From contig JACQUX010000038.1 of the NCBI GenBank assembly GCA_016210045.1, positions 62,001 through 126,000 of the forward strand: 64,000 nt of DNA. The letters are read 5' to 3'. Both the position numbers and the translations under genes were made by a program. Positions 17,993 through 26,206 of the stretch are shown here, piece after piece. The stretch is from Deltaproteobacteria bacterium. GTDB taxonomy: Bacteria > UBA10199 > GCA-002796325 > JACPFF01. The notes under the pieces are model-generated. The model worked only from the letters and a program-made list of their open reading frames with translations. It searched no databases and was not told the DNA's origin. Position 1 is the stretch's first letter. Every line of letters starts with the position of its first letter.

Positions 17993-18586
17993 ATGAAACC
18001 TTTTTGGCTCTCGTTTCTGCCGTTATTTGTCGCGATGGACGTGGTCGGGAACGTCCCGATCGTTATCTCTCTCACCAGCGACATGAGCCGCCGACAAGTG
18101 GCGCGCGTTGTACGGATGGCGGGCGTGACAGCGCTTGTCGTCGGGCTGCTCTTCATGTGGTTCGGGAAGCCGCTGCTGGCCGTGTTGCACGTCAGCCCAG
18201 CCGACTTCAAAATCGCCGGCGGATTGGTCCTGTTCGTCATCGCCGTCTCTGGCGTGATGCATGAGGAGTCCCGAAATTCCGGCGTACTGAAAGAACATAT
18301 CGGCGCGGTGCCGATCGGCGTGCCGCTGATGGTCGGACCGGCGACGCTCGTCACGTTACTGCTATTGGCCGACCTCTATCCCATGTGGGCCGTGACTTCA
18401 GGCCTGGTCGTGAATGTGGCCGTCTCGTTGTTCGTCTTTCAATTCAGCCGCGTGTTGGAGCGCGTGCTGCATGTGAACGCCATCCGCGCGATTTCCAAAG
18501 TTGTCCACTTTTTCCTCGCCGCGATCGCGATCATGATGGTGCGCGTCGGGATCATGGAAGTCCTCGCTCTGATGTCGCGTCACTAA
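17993..18586 (+). CDS. MarC-family integral membrane protein
   Basis: 197 residues from the ATG at 17993 (MKPFWLSFLPLFVAMD); upstream in-frame codons look like linker. Six hydrophobic segments are visible. The family features are the start helix with AMDVVGNVPI, the polar HEESRNSGVLKEHIGAVPIGVPLMVGP loop (around 85-115, paraphrased), and GPATLVTLLLL. MarC proteins were once linked to antibiotic resistance, but that role was not upheld; function is unknown. It is 15 bases upstream of the YihY-like gene and likely cotranscribed with it. Confidence 0.88.
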   Translation: MKPFWLSFLPLFVAMDVVGNVPIVISLTSDMSRRQVARVVRMAGVTALVVGLLFMWFGKPLLAVLHVSPADFKIAGGLVLFVIAVSGVMHEESRNSGVLKEHIGAVPIGVPLMVGPATLVTLLLLADLYPMWAVTSGLVVNVAVSLFVFQFSRVLERVLHVNAIRAISKVVHFFLAAIAIMMVRVGIMEVLALMSRH

Positions 18587-18601
18587 CAGCATAGGTCATG
18601 C

Positions 18602-19438
18602 ATGCGGGAATCTTTGCAAGCGAGCATCGGGACGTTATGGCATGCGGCGCGGCGCTTCCGTGACGACAACGCGCTCCATTTGGCCGCAGGGCTCGCGTTT
18701 TTCGGGACGCTGTCGCTGGTTCCGCTGCTGCTGCTGATGGTTTCAGTATTCGGCCATCTGTTAGGCCAATCGGAAAATCTCTTCCGGCAGATCGTGTTGT
18801 GGATTGGCGAAACGATTCCGGGCGTGGAGTCTGGATTCGTCGACCTGTTGCGGGGGATGGTCGCGCGCCGTGTGACCACGGGCGGCGTCGGATTGGCCTG
18901 TCTGTTATTGTCGGCATCACTGCTCTTTACCAGCCTGGAGCGGACGCTCGATCTGATCCTGCGCGTACAGCGGCGGCGCCGACTGTGGCGGAGTCAACTG
19001 CTAGCCGTCGTGTTAATCGGCGTCACATCTCTGGTCTTTTTCACGCCAGTTTTGTTGAGCAGTCTCGGCGAATTCCTTGCCCGCTATTCTGTGGAACTGC
19101 GAGTGACGGCGTGGTTTCGCGGCGGCCATTTTTTCTGGATGGCGCACGGCGTCTGGTTCGCATTCCTGATCCGTGTCGTCCCGCACGCCCGACCCCGGAT
19201 GCGTTTCGTGTGGCTGGCCGCCGCGCTCTTCGCCACCCTCGCGTGGTTGGCGCGCTTCGCCTTCCACATTTACCTCTCTTACACATTCGACCGTTTCCAC
19301 CTGATTTATGGCCCGCTGACCGTCTTAGTCCTGTCGCTGCTCTGGCTCTTCTACCTCAGCGCGATCTTTCTGTATTGCAGCGAAGTTGTGGCGGTAGCGG
19401 AAGCAACGCCGCCTAAGCCGGCAATTGCTGTTGAATAG
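18602..19438 (+). CDS. YihY/BrkB-family membrane protein
   Basis: 278 residues. It has the family N-terminus, an amphipathic lead followed by HLAAGLAFFGTLSLVPLLLL (positions 26-45), and six transmembrane segments. Between them lies the conserved LLLSASLLFTSLERTLDLI, and near the C-terminus YHFTFDRF-like YTFDRFHLIYGPL and LYLSAIFLYCSEVVAVAE. Old annotations call this family ribonuclease BN, which is wrong; it is better described as a membrane protein of unknown transport role. Its last 26 bases overlap the 3' end of the opposite-strand gene at 19413. Confidence 0.9.
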   Translation: MRESLQASIGTLWHAARRFRDDNALHLAAGLAFFGTLSLVPLLLLMVSVFGHLLGQSENLFRQIVLWIGETIPGVESGFVDLLRGMVARRVTTGGVGLACLLLSASLLFTSLERTLDLILRVQRRRRLWRSQLLAVVLIGVTSLVFFTPVLLSSLGEFLARYSVELRVTAWFRGGHFFWMAHGVWFAFLIRVVPHARPRMRFVWLAAALFATLAWLARFAFHIYLSYTFDRFHLIYGPLTVLVLSLLWLFYLSAIFLYCSEVVAVAEATPPKPAIAVE

Positions 19439-19865
19439 CGTGTTGCAGTGCCTCGGGCTGATCGGTGCCGATCCGAAATTTCTTGCCATTCCGATACTCC
19501 ACTTCCACCGCCGAGAGACCGGAGACGTTCCACAACCAGCCATGCGGGGTGAGCCGAATCCCGAATCCATAGAGGAGGGAATTGCGCGCGATCCGACTGG
19601 TCTTGATGTCGGTGAGCGGGATCGTCTTGTGAATCGTGCCGGTACCGAACCGAAGTCGCACCTGGCCATTGTCGACCTCCACGCTCAGCGAAGCGAAGAG
19701 GAAACAGAGAATCGTGGCGACCACGCCGACGGTTGCCAAGAGGCGGAGGACCCAGAGCTCTTCAATAGGCATCCACCAGAGACTCCCGAATGACCAAATG
19801 CCGACGATTGTGCATGGCAACGCGGTGACATAGCCGAACTGCGTATGGCGATACGAAGCGGGCAT
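19413..19865 (-). CDS. membrane-anchored PH-like domain protein
   Basis: 150 residues. Two hydrophobic segments near the N-terminus (YVTALPCTIVGIW..., LRLLATVGVVATILCFLF) form a hairpin in the membrane. The cytoplasmic part has the alternating pattern of bacterial PH domains: VRLRFGTGTIHKTIPLTDIKTSRI, GIRLTPHGWLWNVSGLSAVEVEYRNGKKFRIGT. The assignment is from pattern only. Convergent with the YihY gene, with a 26-base overlap of coding ends. Confidence 0.7.
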   Translation of the reverse strand: MPASYRHTQFGYVTALPCTIVGIWSFGSLWWMPIEELWVLRLLATVGVVATILCFLFASLSVEVDNGQVRLRFGTGTIHKTIPLTDIKTSRIARNSLLYGFGIRLTPHGWLWNVSGLSAVEVEYRNGKKFRIGTDQPEALQHAIQQQLPA

Positions 19866-19895
19866 ATATACCCCCTGGGGTGTGTGATGCTCGGA

Positions 19896-21203
19896 TCATA
19901 TGCGGGGTGCGTGCGCGTTGCAACTCGTTTCCCCGGTCGCAAACGTGATCGACAAGTCGTCGGAGAAATTGGTGAGCGTGAGTCCGTTGGTCGCCGTCGT
20001 GGCCGCGCGACAGACCGTGAAGAGACCGACGAAGTCGTCGGGGCTATCCGTGTCGCCGATCAAATCGAGTCCATGGCGTTGCAAGAAGAGTGCGTTTCCA
20101 TCGCCTTCAAACAGCAGCACGCCGACACACGCGGCGTTGGTGTCGATGTCCCAATCCCAGATCCCGAAGTTCCGATACGCCATCGACTGCACTGGTGCCA
20201 ACGTCGCGGTGTCGAGCCATTCGCACTGGTCGTAACCGGCATCGTTTTTCGTCCAATACGCGCCGGGCAGCGTGGAGTGATATTGTTGCGGCGGGGCTTC
20301 ATCCGCCTTTCCGATCCGGTCGAGACGGCCGTCCGCGAGATGCAGCAGATATTGCATTGCGCGATAGGCCTGTTGTTGTTGCGGCGCACACGGTGCCTTC
20401 GCACAGCGCATCAGCGCGTTCGCGGCGCGAGCCACCATGCCGGGCGGGTCTGTCGCGAGCGGAGCCGGGAGCACGCCGAGCAACGTCGCGTACGCGGTTT
20501 GCGCCGCAGCCGTCAGCGGAAAGACCGCGTAATGAAAATTTGCATACGCGCCGCCGGTGCCTAAGCTTCCTTCGGTGATGTCGCCTTGCGGCAGACCATG
20601 CCGGCCGTCGCTGTATCCGATTAGCAAGGCGTCGTCTTCCCAATCGAAGCGAGTCGTGACGTTCTCGATTCGCAGCACGTTGTGGCCATCAAATTGGTGC
20701 GGCGCAATCCCCCAGGCACGGGCCGGGGGATTGTTGTGCGTGTCCCACTGGCCGTCGTACCAATCGGCCGCAGGAGTGGCCGATGTGGTGGCCGGATCGA
20801 AATTCGCCAGTGTGACGCCGCGCTGCGAGGCCATCCGCGGACAGAGCTGCGGGAGGGGCTGTTGTTGCGCCGCCGCACAATCAAGGTTCGGAGGGGTCAA
20901 TTCCGCGCCGACGCCAGTGCCGCCGATCACTCCGGCGCTGGCCAAGAGGACCTGAAGCGTGTCCGTGGCGCTGAGATCGAGACAACGGTGCTGCTGCAAT
21001 AGCGGCGACCATCGATTGGCCGGGGGCTGCGCTGGGGGACTGGTCGAATGTGCGAGCGTTTGCACCACGCGGAAGAGCGTGGGTTGCGGAATCGTCGTGA
21101 GGAGGAGTTGAAGGGGGTTGAATTCCACCGCGTGCAGCGGCGTGCTCGGCACGGCACTGCCGGCGAGGATACTGCAGACGGTCACTGTTTGCCAAAAGCG
21201 CAT
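19896..21203 (-). CDS. secreted protein of unknown function
   Basis: 435 residues with a signal peptide (MRFWQTVTVCSILAGSAVPSTPLHA, cleavage probably after LHA at 25). The mature part holds about nine Cys, suggesting disulphides in the periplasm or outside. A Trp/Asp-rich segment (WYDGQWDTHNNPPARAWG) and an acidic LLFEGDGNALFLQRHG segment are notable. No domain was recognised. It is alone on its strand: the next minus-strand feature upstream is ssrA with its terminator. Confidence 0.7.
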   Translation of the reverse strand: MRFWQTVTVCSILAGSAVPSTPLHAVEFNPLQLLLTTIPQPTLFRVVQTLAHSTSPPAQPPANRWSPLLQQHRCLDLSATDTLQVLLASAGVIGGTGVGAELTPPNLDCAAAQQQPLPQLCPRMASQRGVTLANFDPATTSATPAADWYDGQWDTHNNPPARAWGIAPHQFDGHNVLRIENVTTRFDWEDDALLIGYSDGRHGLPQGDITEGSLGTGGAYANFHYAVFPLTAAAQTAYATLLGVLPAPLATDPPGMVARAANALMRCAKAPCAPQQQQAYRAMQYLLHLADGRLDRIGKADEAPPQQYHSTLPGAYWTKNDAGYDQCEWLDTATLAPVQSMAYRNFGIWDWDIDTNAACVGVLLFEGDGNALFLQRHGLDLIGDTDSPDDFVGLFTVCRAATTATNGLTLTNFSDDLSITFATGETSCNAHAPRI

Positions 21204-21271
21204 GTACTAGTACAAGTCTACGCTGTTAGCCGGCCGCAGCTCAATGACCATTTTGTGGGAATGCCGAAACC

Positions 21272-21303
21272 AAAAAAATGCCCGGTGATTGCGATCACCG
21301 GGC
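21272..21303 (-). terminator. intrinsic terminator of ssrA
   Basis: On the minus strand a perfect 10-bp stem GCCCGGTGAT/ATCACCGGGC with a 4-base loop is followed by a run of seven T. It is located about 40 bases beyond the mature CCA end of the tmRNA. Confidence 0.92.
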
Positions 21304-21342
21304 GTGCTTCAGCGAGCGTCGGGCTTTGCCCGCGCGAGCGAA

Positions 21343-21697
21343 TGGTGGAGGCGGGGAGATTTGCACTCCCGTCCGAAAGGTCGTTGAAGCCCCCTCTACG
21401 CGCGTGGCCTCCGTTTGAATCTCGCGATGCACGGCCCGGAGACAGGTCGTTGATACATCGCCAGCCGCTGGGCTATTCTCATCGCGTGCACCAGTAGCAC
21501 CTGCACGCGACCAGCCTCCTAGTGGCGTTCCGTATCCGTAGGAGACATCAGGAAGGGAACGTTAGCGGAATTTAGGCCGCTAAGGCGTACTCAACGTTAT
21601 CGTTGGCACGTATGGTTTTGCCATCGGTTTAACGACTTGATGACAGGTCGGCGCGCCAGGACCTCGCGGAATCCCTCCGTCGAGCCTATTCGCCCCC
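21343..21697 (-). ncRNA. ssrA: transfer-messenger RNA (tmRNA)
   Basis: About 355 nt. Minus-strand 5' end GGGGGCGAATAGGCTCGACG is the tmRNA hallmark. The 3' end CGCCTCCACCA pairs with it over seven positions (one G-U), giving an encoded CCA. A T-arm stem GGGAG/CTCCC around a 7-base loop precedes the acceptor. The tag reading frame runs from the complement of 21607 to 21572: codons for ANDNVEYALAA then TAA, the standard A-N-D start and Y-A-L-A-A proteolysis end. tmRNA with SmpB rescues stalled ribosomes and tags the nascent chain for degradation. smpB lies 1.2 kb upstream on the same strand. Confidence 0.96.
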
Positions 21698-21721
21698 AGT
21701 TGTGAAAGAACGAAGAACCCC

Positions 21722-21750
21722 ATGCTAGCGGGGCGTAGCGGGTTTGTCTA
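21722..21750 (-). promoter_or_regulatory. putative ssrA promoter
   Basis: On the minus strand TAGACA (complement of 21745-21750) and TAGCAT (complement of 21722-21727) are spaced by 17 bases and match the -35 and -10 consensus at five and four of six positions. Initiation would fall shortly before the mature tmRNA 5' end at 21697. Confidence 0.5.
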
Positions 21751-21796
21751 GGGCGGGATTTGACATTTCCACCCCTCCCTCCCAAATCGCTCCCAG

Positions 21797-21853
21797 TGGG
21801 GACAGGTACCTTCAAACAGGCGCCAAATCTATATTTGAAGGTACCTGTCCCCA
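21797..21853. repeat. perfect 20-bp palindromic element, copy 1
   Basis: Arms TGGGGACAGGTACCTTCAAA (21797-21816) and its exact complement (21834-21853) flank 17 bases. The same arms, spacer length and following CATTCAAATG occur at 34237-34293. It is an intergenic REP/MITE-like element; the TGGGGACAGGTACC motif is one I associate with REP-type elements mobilised by TnpA_REP transposases, but no such gene is in the window. Confidence 0.9.
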
Positions 21854-21986
21854 TTCAAATGAAGATAGCGATGCGTTCTGCGGTTTAGCGGGAACGCTGC
21901 AGTGTCCCGCGCGGCACATATCCCGAGAGCCCAAACGACTCCGTGCCCCCTCTGTGCCAAAGGGAAAAATGTGATAGGGGACGTGG

Positions 21987-22913
21987 ATGTCCGGATTTTT
22001 TTGGATCCTACTCGCCTCTTGCCTCTGGGCCACTGCGGCGACGGTGGCCAAGGTGAGTTTTCACGAATCGGTCTCGCCGCTGTTGCTCACAGCAGTGCGG
22101 TCGCTGCTCGCGGCCGTGGTTTTCGGGATGTGGAATGTGATTCGTGCGGTTTCATTGCGGTTAACTCCGACGCAACTGCGCTTGGTGATCGCGCAAGGCG
22201 TGGCCATTTCAGTCATGAGCGTTGCGTATTATGAAGCGATCCGCACCACGAATGTCGCAATCGCGGTGATGTTGGAATACACGGCCCCGCTCTGGGTGGC
22301 GCTGTATCAGTGGATCCGCGGTCGAGAGCGGCTGCGCCTGGCGCTCGTGGGACTTTTGTCGCTCGCGATGGCGAGCGGCGTCTTGCTGGTCGGAGGTTCT
22401 CGTCGCGCCGTTTGGCAAGTGAATCTCTACGGTGCGGCAATGGGGATCGTGAGTGCGTGGGCATTTGCGGCGTATGTGCTGCTTGGCGCCGCAGGGCATC
22501 GGCTGCAGCTCAGCAGTCGAGTTATGCTCGGATACGCATTTGCGATCTCGGCCTTCGGGTGGGCGGTATTGTTCAGTAGCGGCGTGATCACTGTGCCTCC
22601 CGTCCATGCGTGGCCTGCACTCCCCTGGGGTCTGCTCGTTTTTATCGGGTTGGGAGGCACCGTGCTCCCCTTTTGGTGTCAGCTCCAGGGCCTGCGGACT
22701 TTTCCCCCGATGCACGCGACCCTGCTCGGAATGGTCGAACCGCTGATTGCGGCCTTGTTGGCGTATGGGATGTTCGGCGAATCCTTCGCATGGCCGCAAC
22801 TCATCGGCATGGTGGGCGTCGGCACGTCCGTCGTGCTGCTGCAACGCGATCGGCTGCGCGCCTGCGCCGGAGACGCCGAAGCCGCCACCGATGCCGTGCA
22901 AGTGCTGCAGTGA
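21987..22913 (+). CDS. EamA/DMT-superfamily transporter
   Basis: 308 residues with ten hydrophobic segments arranged as two five-helix EamA halves. Half-boundary signs are the early LTAVRSLLAAVVFGMW and AVMLEYTAPLWVALYQW, and the second-half PPMHATLLGMVEPLIAALLAYGMFGES, the most conserved segment of the family. It is likely a drug/metabolite exporter or amino-acid permease; the substrate is unknown. It is the only plus-strand gene between ssrA and smpB. A GGGGACGTGG ribosome-binding sequence precedes the ATG. Confidence 0.92.
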   Translation: MSGFFWILLASCLWATAATVAKVSFHESVSPLLLTAVRSLLAAVVFGMWNVIRAVSLRLTPTQLRLVIAQGVAISVMSVAYYEAIRTTNVAIAVMLEYTAPLWVALYQWIRGRERLRLALVGLLSLAMASGVLLVGGSRRAVWQVNLYGAAMGIVSAWAFAAYVLLGAAGHRLQLSSRVMLGYAFAISAFGWAVLFSSGVITVPPVHAWPALPWGLLVFIGLGGTVLPFWCQLQGLRTFPPMHATLLGMVEPLIAALLAYGMFGESFAWPQLIGMVGVGTSVVLLQRDRLRACAGDAEAATDAVQVLQ

Positions 22914-22921
22914 GGGAACAA

Positions 22922-23362
22922 TTACTTCAACGCGCGCCGCATCAAGCGATCCGTTTCGCGTTTCTTGATCGACTCGCGTTTATCGAATTCCGCTTTGCCC
23001 TTGGCCAGCGCGAGTTCGCATTTCACGATGCCGCGCGCGTTAAAATAGAGACGCAGCGGAACGAGCGTCAGGCCGCGTTCTTTAATTTTGGCGCCGAGGC
23101 GTTCGATCTCGTGGGCATGGAGCAGGAGTTTGCGACTGCGCGTCGGCTCGTGATTGTTGTAGCTGGCGGCTTCATATGGATTGATGTGGCAATTCAACAG
23201 CCAAAGCGCGCCGTTGTGGATCACGGCATAGGCGTCGACCAAATTGGCGCGCCCGAGTCGCAACGATTTCACTTCACTGCCGGTGAGCACCAACCCCGCT
23301 TCGAACCGGTCCGATAAATGGAACCGAAAACTCGCCTTGCGATTGGTGATGGTGGGGGTCAT
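22922..23362 (-). CDS. smpB: SsrA-binding protein SmpB
   Basis: 146 residues, normal length. The beta-barrel start (NRKASFRFHLSDRFEAGLVLTGSEVKSLR, paraphrased from 7-35), the RNA-contact GRANLVDAYAVI, and the C-terminal tail GKAEFDKRESIKKRE that mimics the missing codon-anticodon part are all present. SmpB binds the tRNA-like domain of tmRNA and brings it to stalled ribosomes. It ends a minus-strand series and lies 20 bases after the DUF502 gene. The ssrA gene is 1.2 kb further along the same strand. Confidence 0.97.
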   Translation of the reverse strand: MTPTITNRKASFRFHLSDRFEAGLVLTGSEVKSLRLGRANLVDAYAVIHNGALWLLNCHINPYEAASYNNHEPTRSRKLLLHAHEIERLGAKIKERGLTLVPLRLYFNARGIVKCELALAKGKAEFDKRESIKKRETDRLMRRALK

Positions 23363-23382
23363 AAATAATAGTGCGTAAGCAC

Positions 23383-23988
23383 TTAAACCAACCCCCCACT
23401 AATAATCAATTTGCTGGCCTGTTCGACGCTCAGCTCGGTCGGCGTGGTGGCCGCTTCCGGCACCAACAGGAGAAAGCCCGAAGTGGGGTTCGGCGTAGTT
23501 GGCACGAACACCCGCACATAGCGCACGGTCTGGCCGTGAGCGTCGGTGTTGACCGTCTCGCCGGTGACGAATCCATAGGCGCGGGAATGTTCGCTGAAGC
23601 ACGGGACAATGACGACGCGACTGAAATGCTGGCCCGGCGATCCGACCACGAGTTGCATCAGCCGTTTCACTCCTTGATAAATCCCGCGCGCGATCGGGAT
23701 GCGCTGCACGATCGCCTCGCCGAGTGCGATGAATGAACGGGCCAAGTAGAGGCGTGTGACCAGCCCTACCGACCAGATGATCAAGAGGGTTAACAGAAAT
23801 CCGAGCCCGGGGATTTGCAGGCCCAACAGCGCGGTCGGCTGAAAATAATGCGGGATGAGTCCCAAGAACAGCCCTTCGCCCCATTGCACGAAGATGCGCA
23901 AGATCCAGATGGTCGAGACCAGCGGAAACAGGACCAACAGTCCGGCCAGGAACGTGGTGCGAAAGTGGGCGCGCAGCCGTTTAAGCAT
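23383..23988 (-). CDS. DUF502-family membrane protein
   Basis: 201 residues. An N-terminal pair of membrane helices with the family motif TFLAGLLVLFPLVSTIWILRI leads to LLTLLIIWSVGLVTRLYLAR. After these comes the RIPIARGIYQGVKRLMQLV amphipathic region and the conserved VVIVPCFSEHSRAYGFVTGET. The C-terminal part is a beta-rich cytoplasmic domain ending in TTPNPTSGFLLLVPE. Function is unknown; plant relatives (LCV proteins) are endosomal. It overlaps the end of the upstream amidohydrolase by 8 bases, so they are translationally coupled. Confidence 0.92.
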   Translation of the reverse strand: MLKRLRAHFRTTFLAGLLVLFPLVSTIWILRIFVQWGEGLFLGLIPHYFQPTALLGLQIPGLGFLLTLLIIWSVGLVTRLYLARSFIALGEAIVQRIPIARGIYQGVKRLMQLVVGSPGQHFSRVVIVPCFSEHSRAYGFVTGETVNTDAHGQTVRYVRVFVPTTPNPTSGFLLLVPEAATTPTELSVEQASKLIISGGLV

Positions 23989-25267
23989 GGGGAAGTTCGA
24001 TTCCAGCCACGAAGCGATGACGAATTTGCGGCGGCGTGGTGAAGCGGACCAACGCCTCTTCCAATCCGCGATCCCGTTCGCGTGGCGGGAGGTCCAGCAC
24101 GAGATAATCCGCCGCCTTCCCGGCCGTCAGGCTGCCGATGGTGTCGCTGCAGCGCAGCGCATGGGCTCCGCCCAGTGTGGCCATGTGGAGGACGTCTGTC
24201 GCGCCGATGCCGCCACTTTGTAATGCGGCGCGCATTTCGGCCCAGAGGTCGCCGTCGGTCGGCGTGAACAGTGCCTCCGTGCCGAGCGCGACCGGCACGC
24301 CGTGCTCCCGCAATTTGCCATACGGGAATTCGCCTAAGCCGAATTGGCGCACGGCTTGCGGGCAATACACAACCGCACAGCCGTTGCGTTGTAAGATCGG
24401 CAGGTCGTCTGCGGCGAGCTGGACGCCTCCGACAATCGTGGGATGTGCCGCCAGAAATCCGATCTCTTCCAAGTAGCGGATCGGCGTCTTGTGGAACGGC
24501 GGCGGTAACGGTTGGCCGGTCGCGGGGCCCCAACCGAACAGGGGGAAGAGTTCCGTGCCGATCGGGCCGCTCGAGTTGAAGAAAAATTCCATTTCTTCGA
24601 ACGATTCCGCGGCGTGAATTTGAAGTGGCAGTTGGGCCCCGGCGACGTGTTGGCTGACGATATGGAGCACTTGGCGTGACAATAAATACGGGGCCAGCGG
24701 TGCGAGTCCGAACCGGATCCGATCGCTGTGGCCGGCGTATTTTTCCAACAGTGCGAGCGCGCTTTCGAACCGGTCTTGCGTGACTTCCGCCGCGCGGCTG
24801 GCGAAAATTTCCGGGAAGACGACGGCGCGCAAGCCGGTCCCCGCGAACAGCGGAACGGCGGCGTCGAACGTGGTCAGTGCGCCGACGCAGGTGACACCAT
24901 AGTGTTGCAGGCGTTCGGCGCAATAGCGGATCGATTCTTTGCTGTGATCGAGCCGATTCTCGAAACGAAACGTGAGCGCGGCCTGCTGCCACTGCAAATG
25001 CGGCGATGGCGCGCCGCCTTCCTGATTCCCTTCCGCCGCAGGATGCGGGGGATAAAACTGGGCCATGTCGACATGCAGATGCGCGTTCACCAGTCCCGGC
25101 AAGATTACGTGTTCGGGGTAATCGATGCGTGTTGCGGCAGGATGCTCCGCGGCCAATGCGGCGGCGGTGCCAACAGCAAGGATCTTCCCGTTGTTGATGA
25201 TCATTGCTCCATTAGACATGGCCGGTTGGTCGATCGGGAGGAGTTGCGCCGCAGTGACTAATTGCAT
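23981..25267 (-). CDS. amidohydrolase-superfamily metal hydrolase
   Basis: About 428 residues from the ATG at 25267 (MQLVTAAQLLPIDQP); the upstream extension to 25318 would overlap panC and looks non-coding. The metal motif HLH (63 and 65, in NAHLHVD), a second-strand IHAAES, and a KLREHGVPVALGTE segment show the chlorohydrolase/cytosine-deaminase-like branch. The strand-8 ligand is normally GTD; here it reads GTE, with TPTD six residues later, so the metal centre may differ. Likely substrates are amino-substituted rings or N-formimino compounds; not resolved. It lies 10 bases after panC. Confidence 0.82.
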   Translation of the reverse strand: MQLVTAAQLLPIDQPAMSNGAMIINNGKILAVGTAAALAAEHPAATRIDYPEHVILPGLVNAHLHVDMAQFYPPHPAAEGNQEGGAPSPHLQWQQAALTFRFENRLDHSKESIRYCAERLQHYGVTCVGALTTFDAAVPLFAGTGLRAVVFPEIFASRAAEVTQDRFESALALLEKYAGHSDRIRFGLAPLAPYLLSRQVLHIVSQHVAGAQLPLQIHAAESFEEMEFFFNSSGPIGTELFPLFGWGPATGQPLPPPFHKTPIRYLEEIGFLAAHPTIVGGVQLAADDLPILQRNGCAVVYCPQAVRQFGLGEFPYGKLREHGVPVALGTEALFTPTDGDLWAEMRAALQSGGIGATDVLHMATLGGAHALRCSDTIGSLTAGKAADYLVLDLPPRERDRGLEEALVRFTTPPQIRHRFVAGIELPHA

Positions 25268-25277
25268 GGCCGGCACT

Positions 25278-26135
25278 CTAACAGAGGGGGGTTGGAACGG
25301 CAACAGCCACATTATCAATCAATCGTGTCGTGCCGATATGGGCGGCGATGCAGGCGCGGGCGGGGCGGTCGAGATGTGTCAGCGCAGCCAGCGACGTGGC
25401 GTCGACGATCTCCAGATAATCGATGTGTTGAATACCGGCGCTCGCCAGCAGCTCGCGGCCTGCAGCGACGAGCCGGGCCGCATCGCGGGTTTGTGCAGCC
25501 AGCACGACGATCTGCTGTAATGCCTGTGGAATGGCCGTTGCCTGGCGGCGTTCCTCCGGCGAGAGATAGCGGTTGCGGGAACTCATCGCCAAGCCGTCGG
25601 GCTCGCGAATGATCGGCATCGGGATGATCGTGACCGGCAGCCATAGATCGCGGACCATTTGGTTGATGACTTGGAGTTGTTGATAGTCTTTCTCGCCGAA
25701 TAGCGCACAGTCCGGGGCGACGAGCTGCAAGAGTTTGTAGACGACAGTCGCGACGCCGCGAAAATGGCCGGGGCGAAATGTTCCGCAGAGCGGACGGCTG
25801 AGTTCCGTGACCTCGACGACCGTCTGATCGCCGGGCGGATAGATTGCGTCGGCCGTCGGGACGAAGACGGCGTCGCAGCCGCAGTCCCGGCACACGCCCA
25901 AGTCAGCGTTGAGCGGACGCGGATACTTGGAAAAATCCTCCTGCGGACCGAATTGGGTTGGATTGGCGAAGATGCTGGCAACGAGCCGTGCCGCGCGTTC
26001 GCGTCCGCCCCGCAGCAAGCTGGCGTGGCCGTCATGCAATGCGCCCATCGTCGGGACCAACGCGATCGTTTCCCCGGCCGCGCGCCATGCAGCCGATTGG
26101 GTCCGCATCTGTTGTGGAGTGTGGAGAATGAGCAT
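25278..26135 (-). CDS. panC: pantoate--beta-alanine ligase (pantothenate synthetase)
   Basis: 285 residues. It condenses pantoate and beta-alanine with ATP to pantothenate, the CoA precursor. The nucleotide-binding PTMGALHDGHASLL (28-41; His-x-Gly-His), the SIFANPTQFGPQEDFSKYPR stretch, GEKDYQQLQVI and the MSSRNRYLSPEER signature are all complete. The gene follows panB on the same strand with a 71-base gap that holds a dispersed palindromic repeat, so the two may still be on one message. No panD is visible here. Confidence 0.97.
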   Translation of the reverse strand: MLILHTPQQMRTQSAAWRAAGETIALVPTMGALHDGHASLLRGGRERAARLVASIFANPTQFGPQEDFSKYPRPLNADLGVCRDCGCDAVFVPTADAIYPPGDQTVVEVTELSRPLCGTFRPGHFRGVATVVYKLLQLVAPDCALFGEKDYQQLQVINQMVRDLWLPVTIIPMPIIREPDGLAMSSRNRYLSPEERRQATAIPQALQQIVVLAAQTRDAARLVAAGRELLASAGIQHIDYLEIVDATSLAALTHLDRPARACIAAHIGTTRLIDNVAVAVPTPLC

Positions 26136-26151
26136 AGGGGCGCAATTGCTT

Positions 26152-26191
26152 CCCCTCTCCCATTTGGGGAGAGGGCTAGGGTGAGGGGGAG
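26152..26191 (+). repeat. CCCTCTCCC-type dispersed palindrome, copy 1
   Basis: It holds CCCCTCTCCC and GGGGAGAGGG as a hairpin followed by CTAGGGTGAGGGGGAG. It forms an inverted pair with 26216-26256 and has relatives at 44515-44552 and 44579-44617. Confidence 0.88.
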
Positions 26192-26206
26192 TTCAACATG
26201 GGCATA

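Noticed and set aside
21048-21497. Open frame on the plus strand reading across the tmRNA region
   Set aside because: It overlaps ssrA and its terminator on the other strand, has no family signature, and is explained by RNA-gene base composition.
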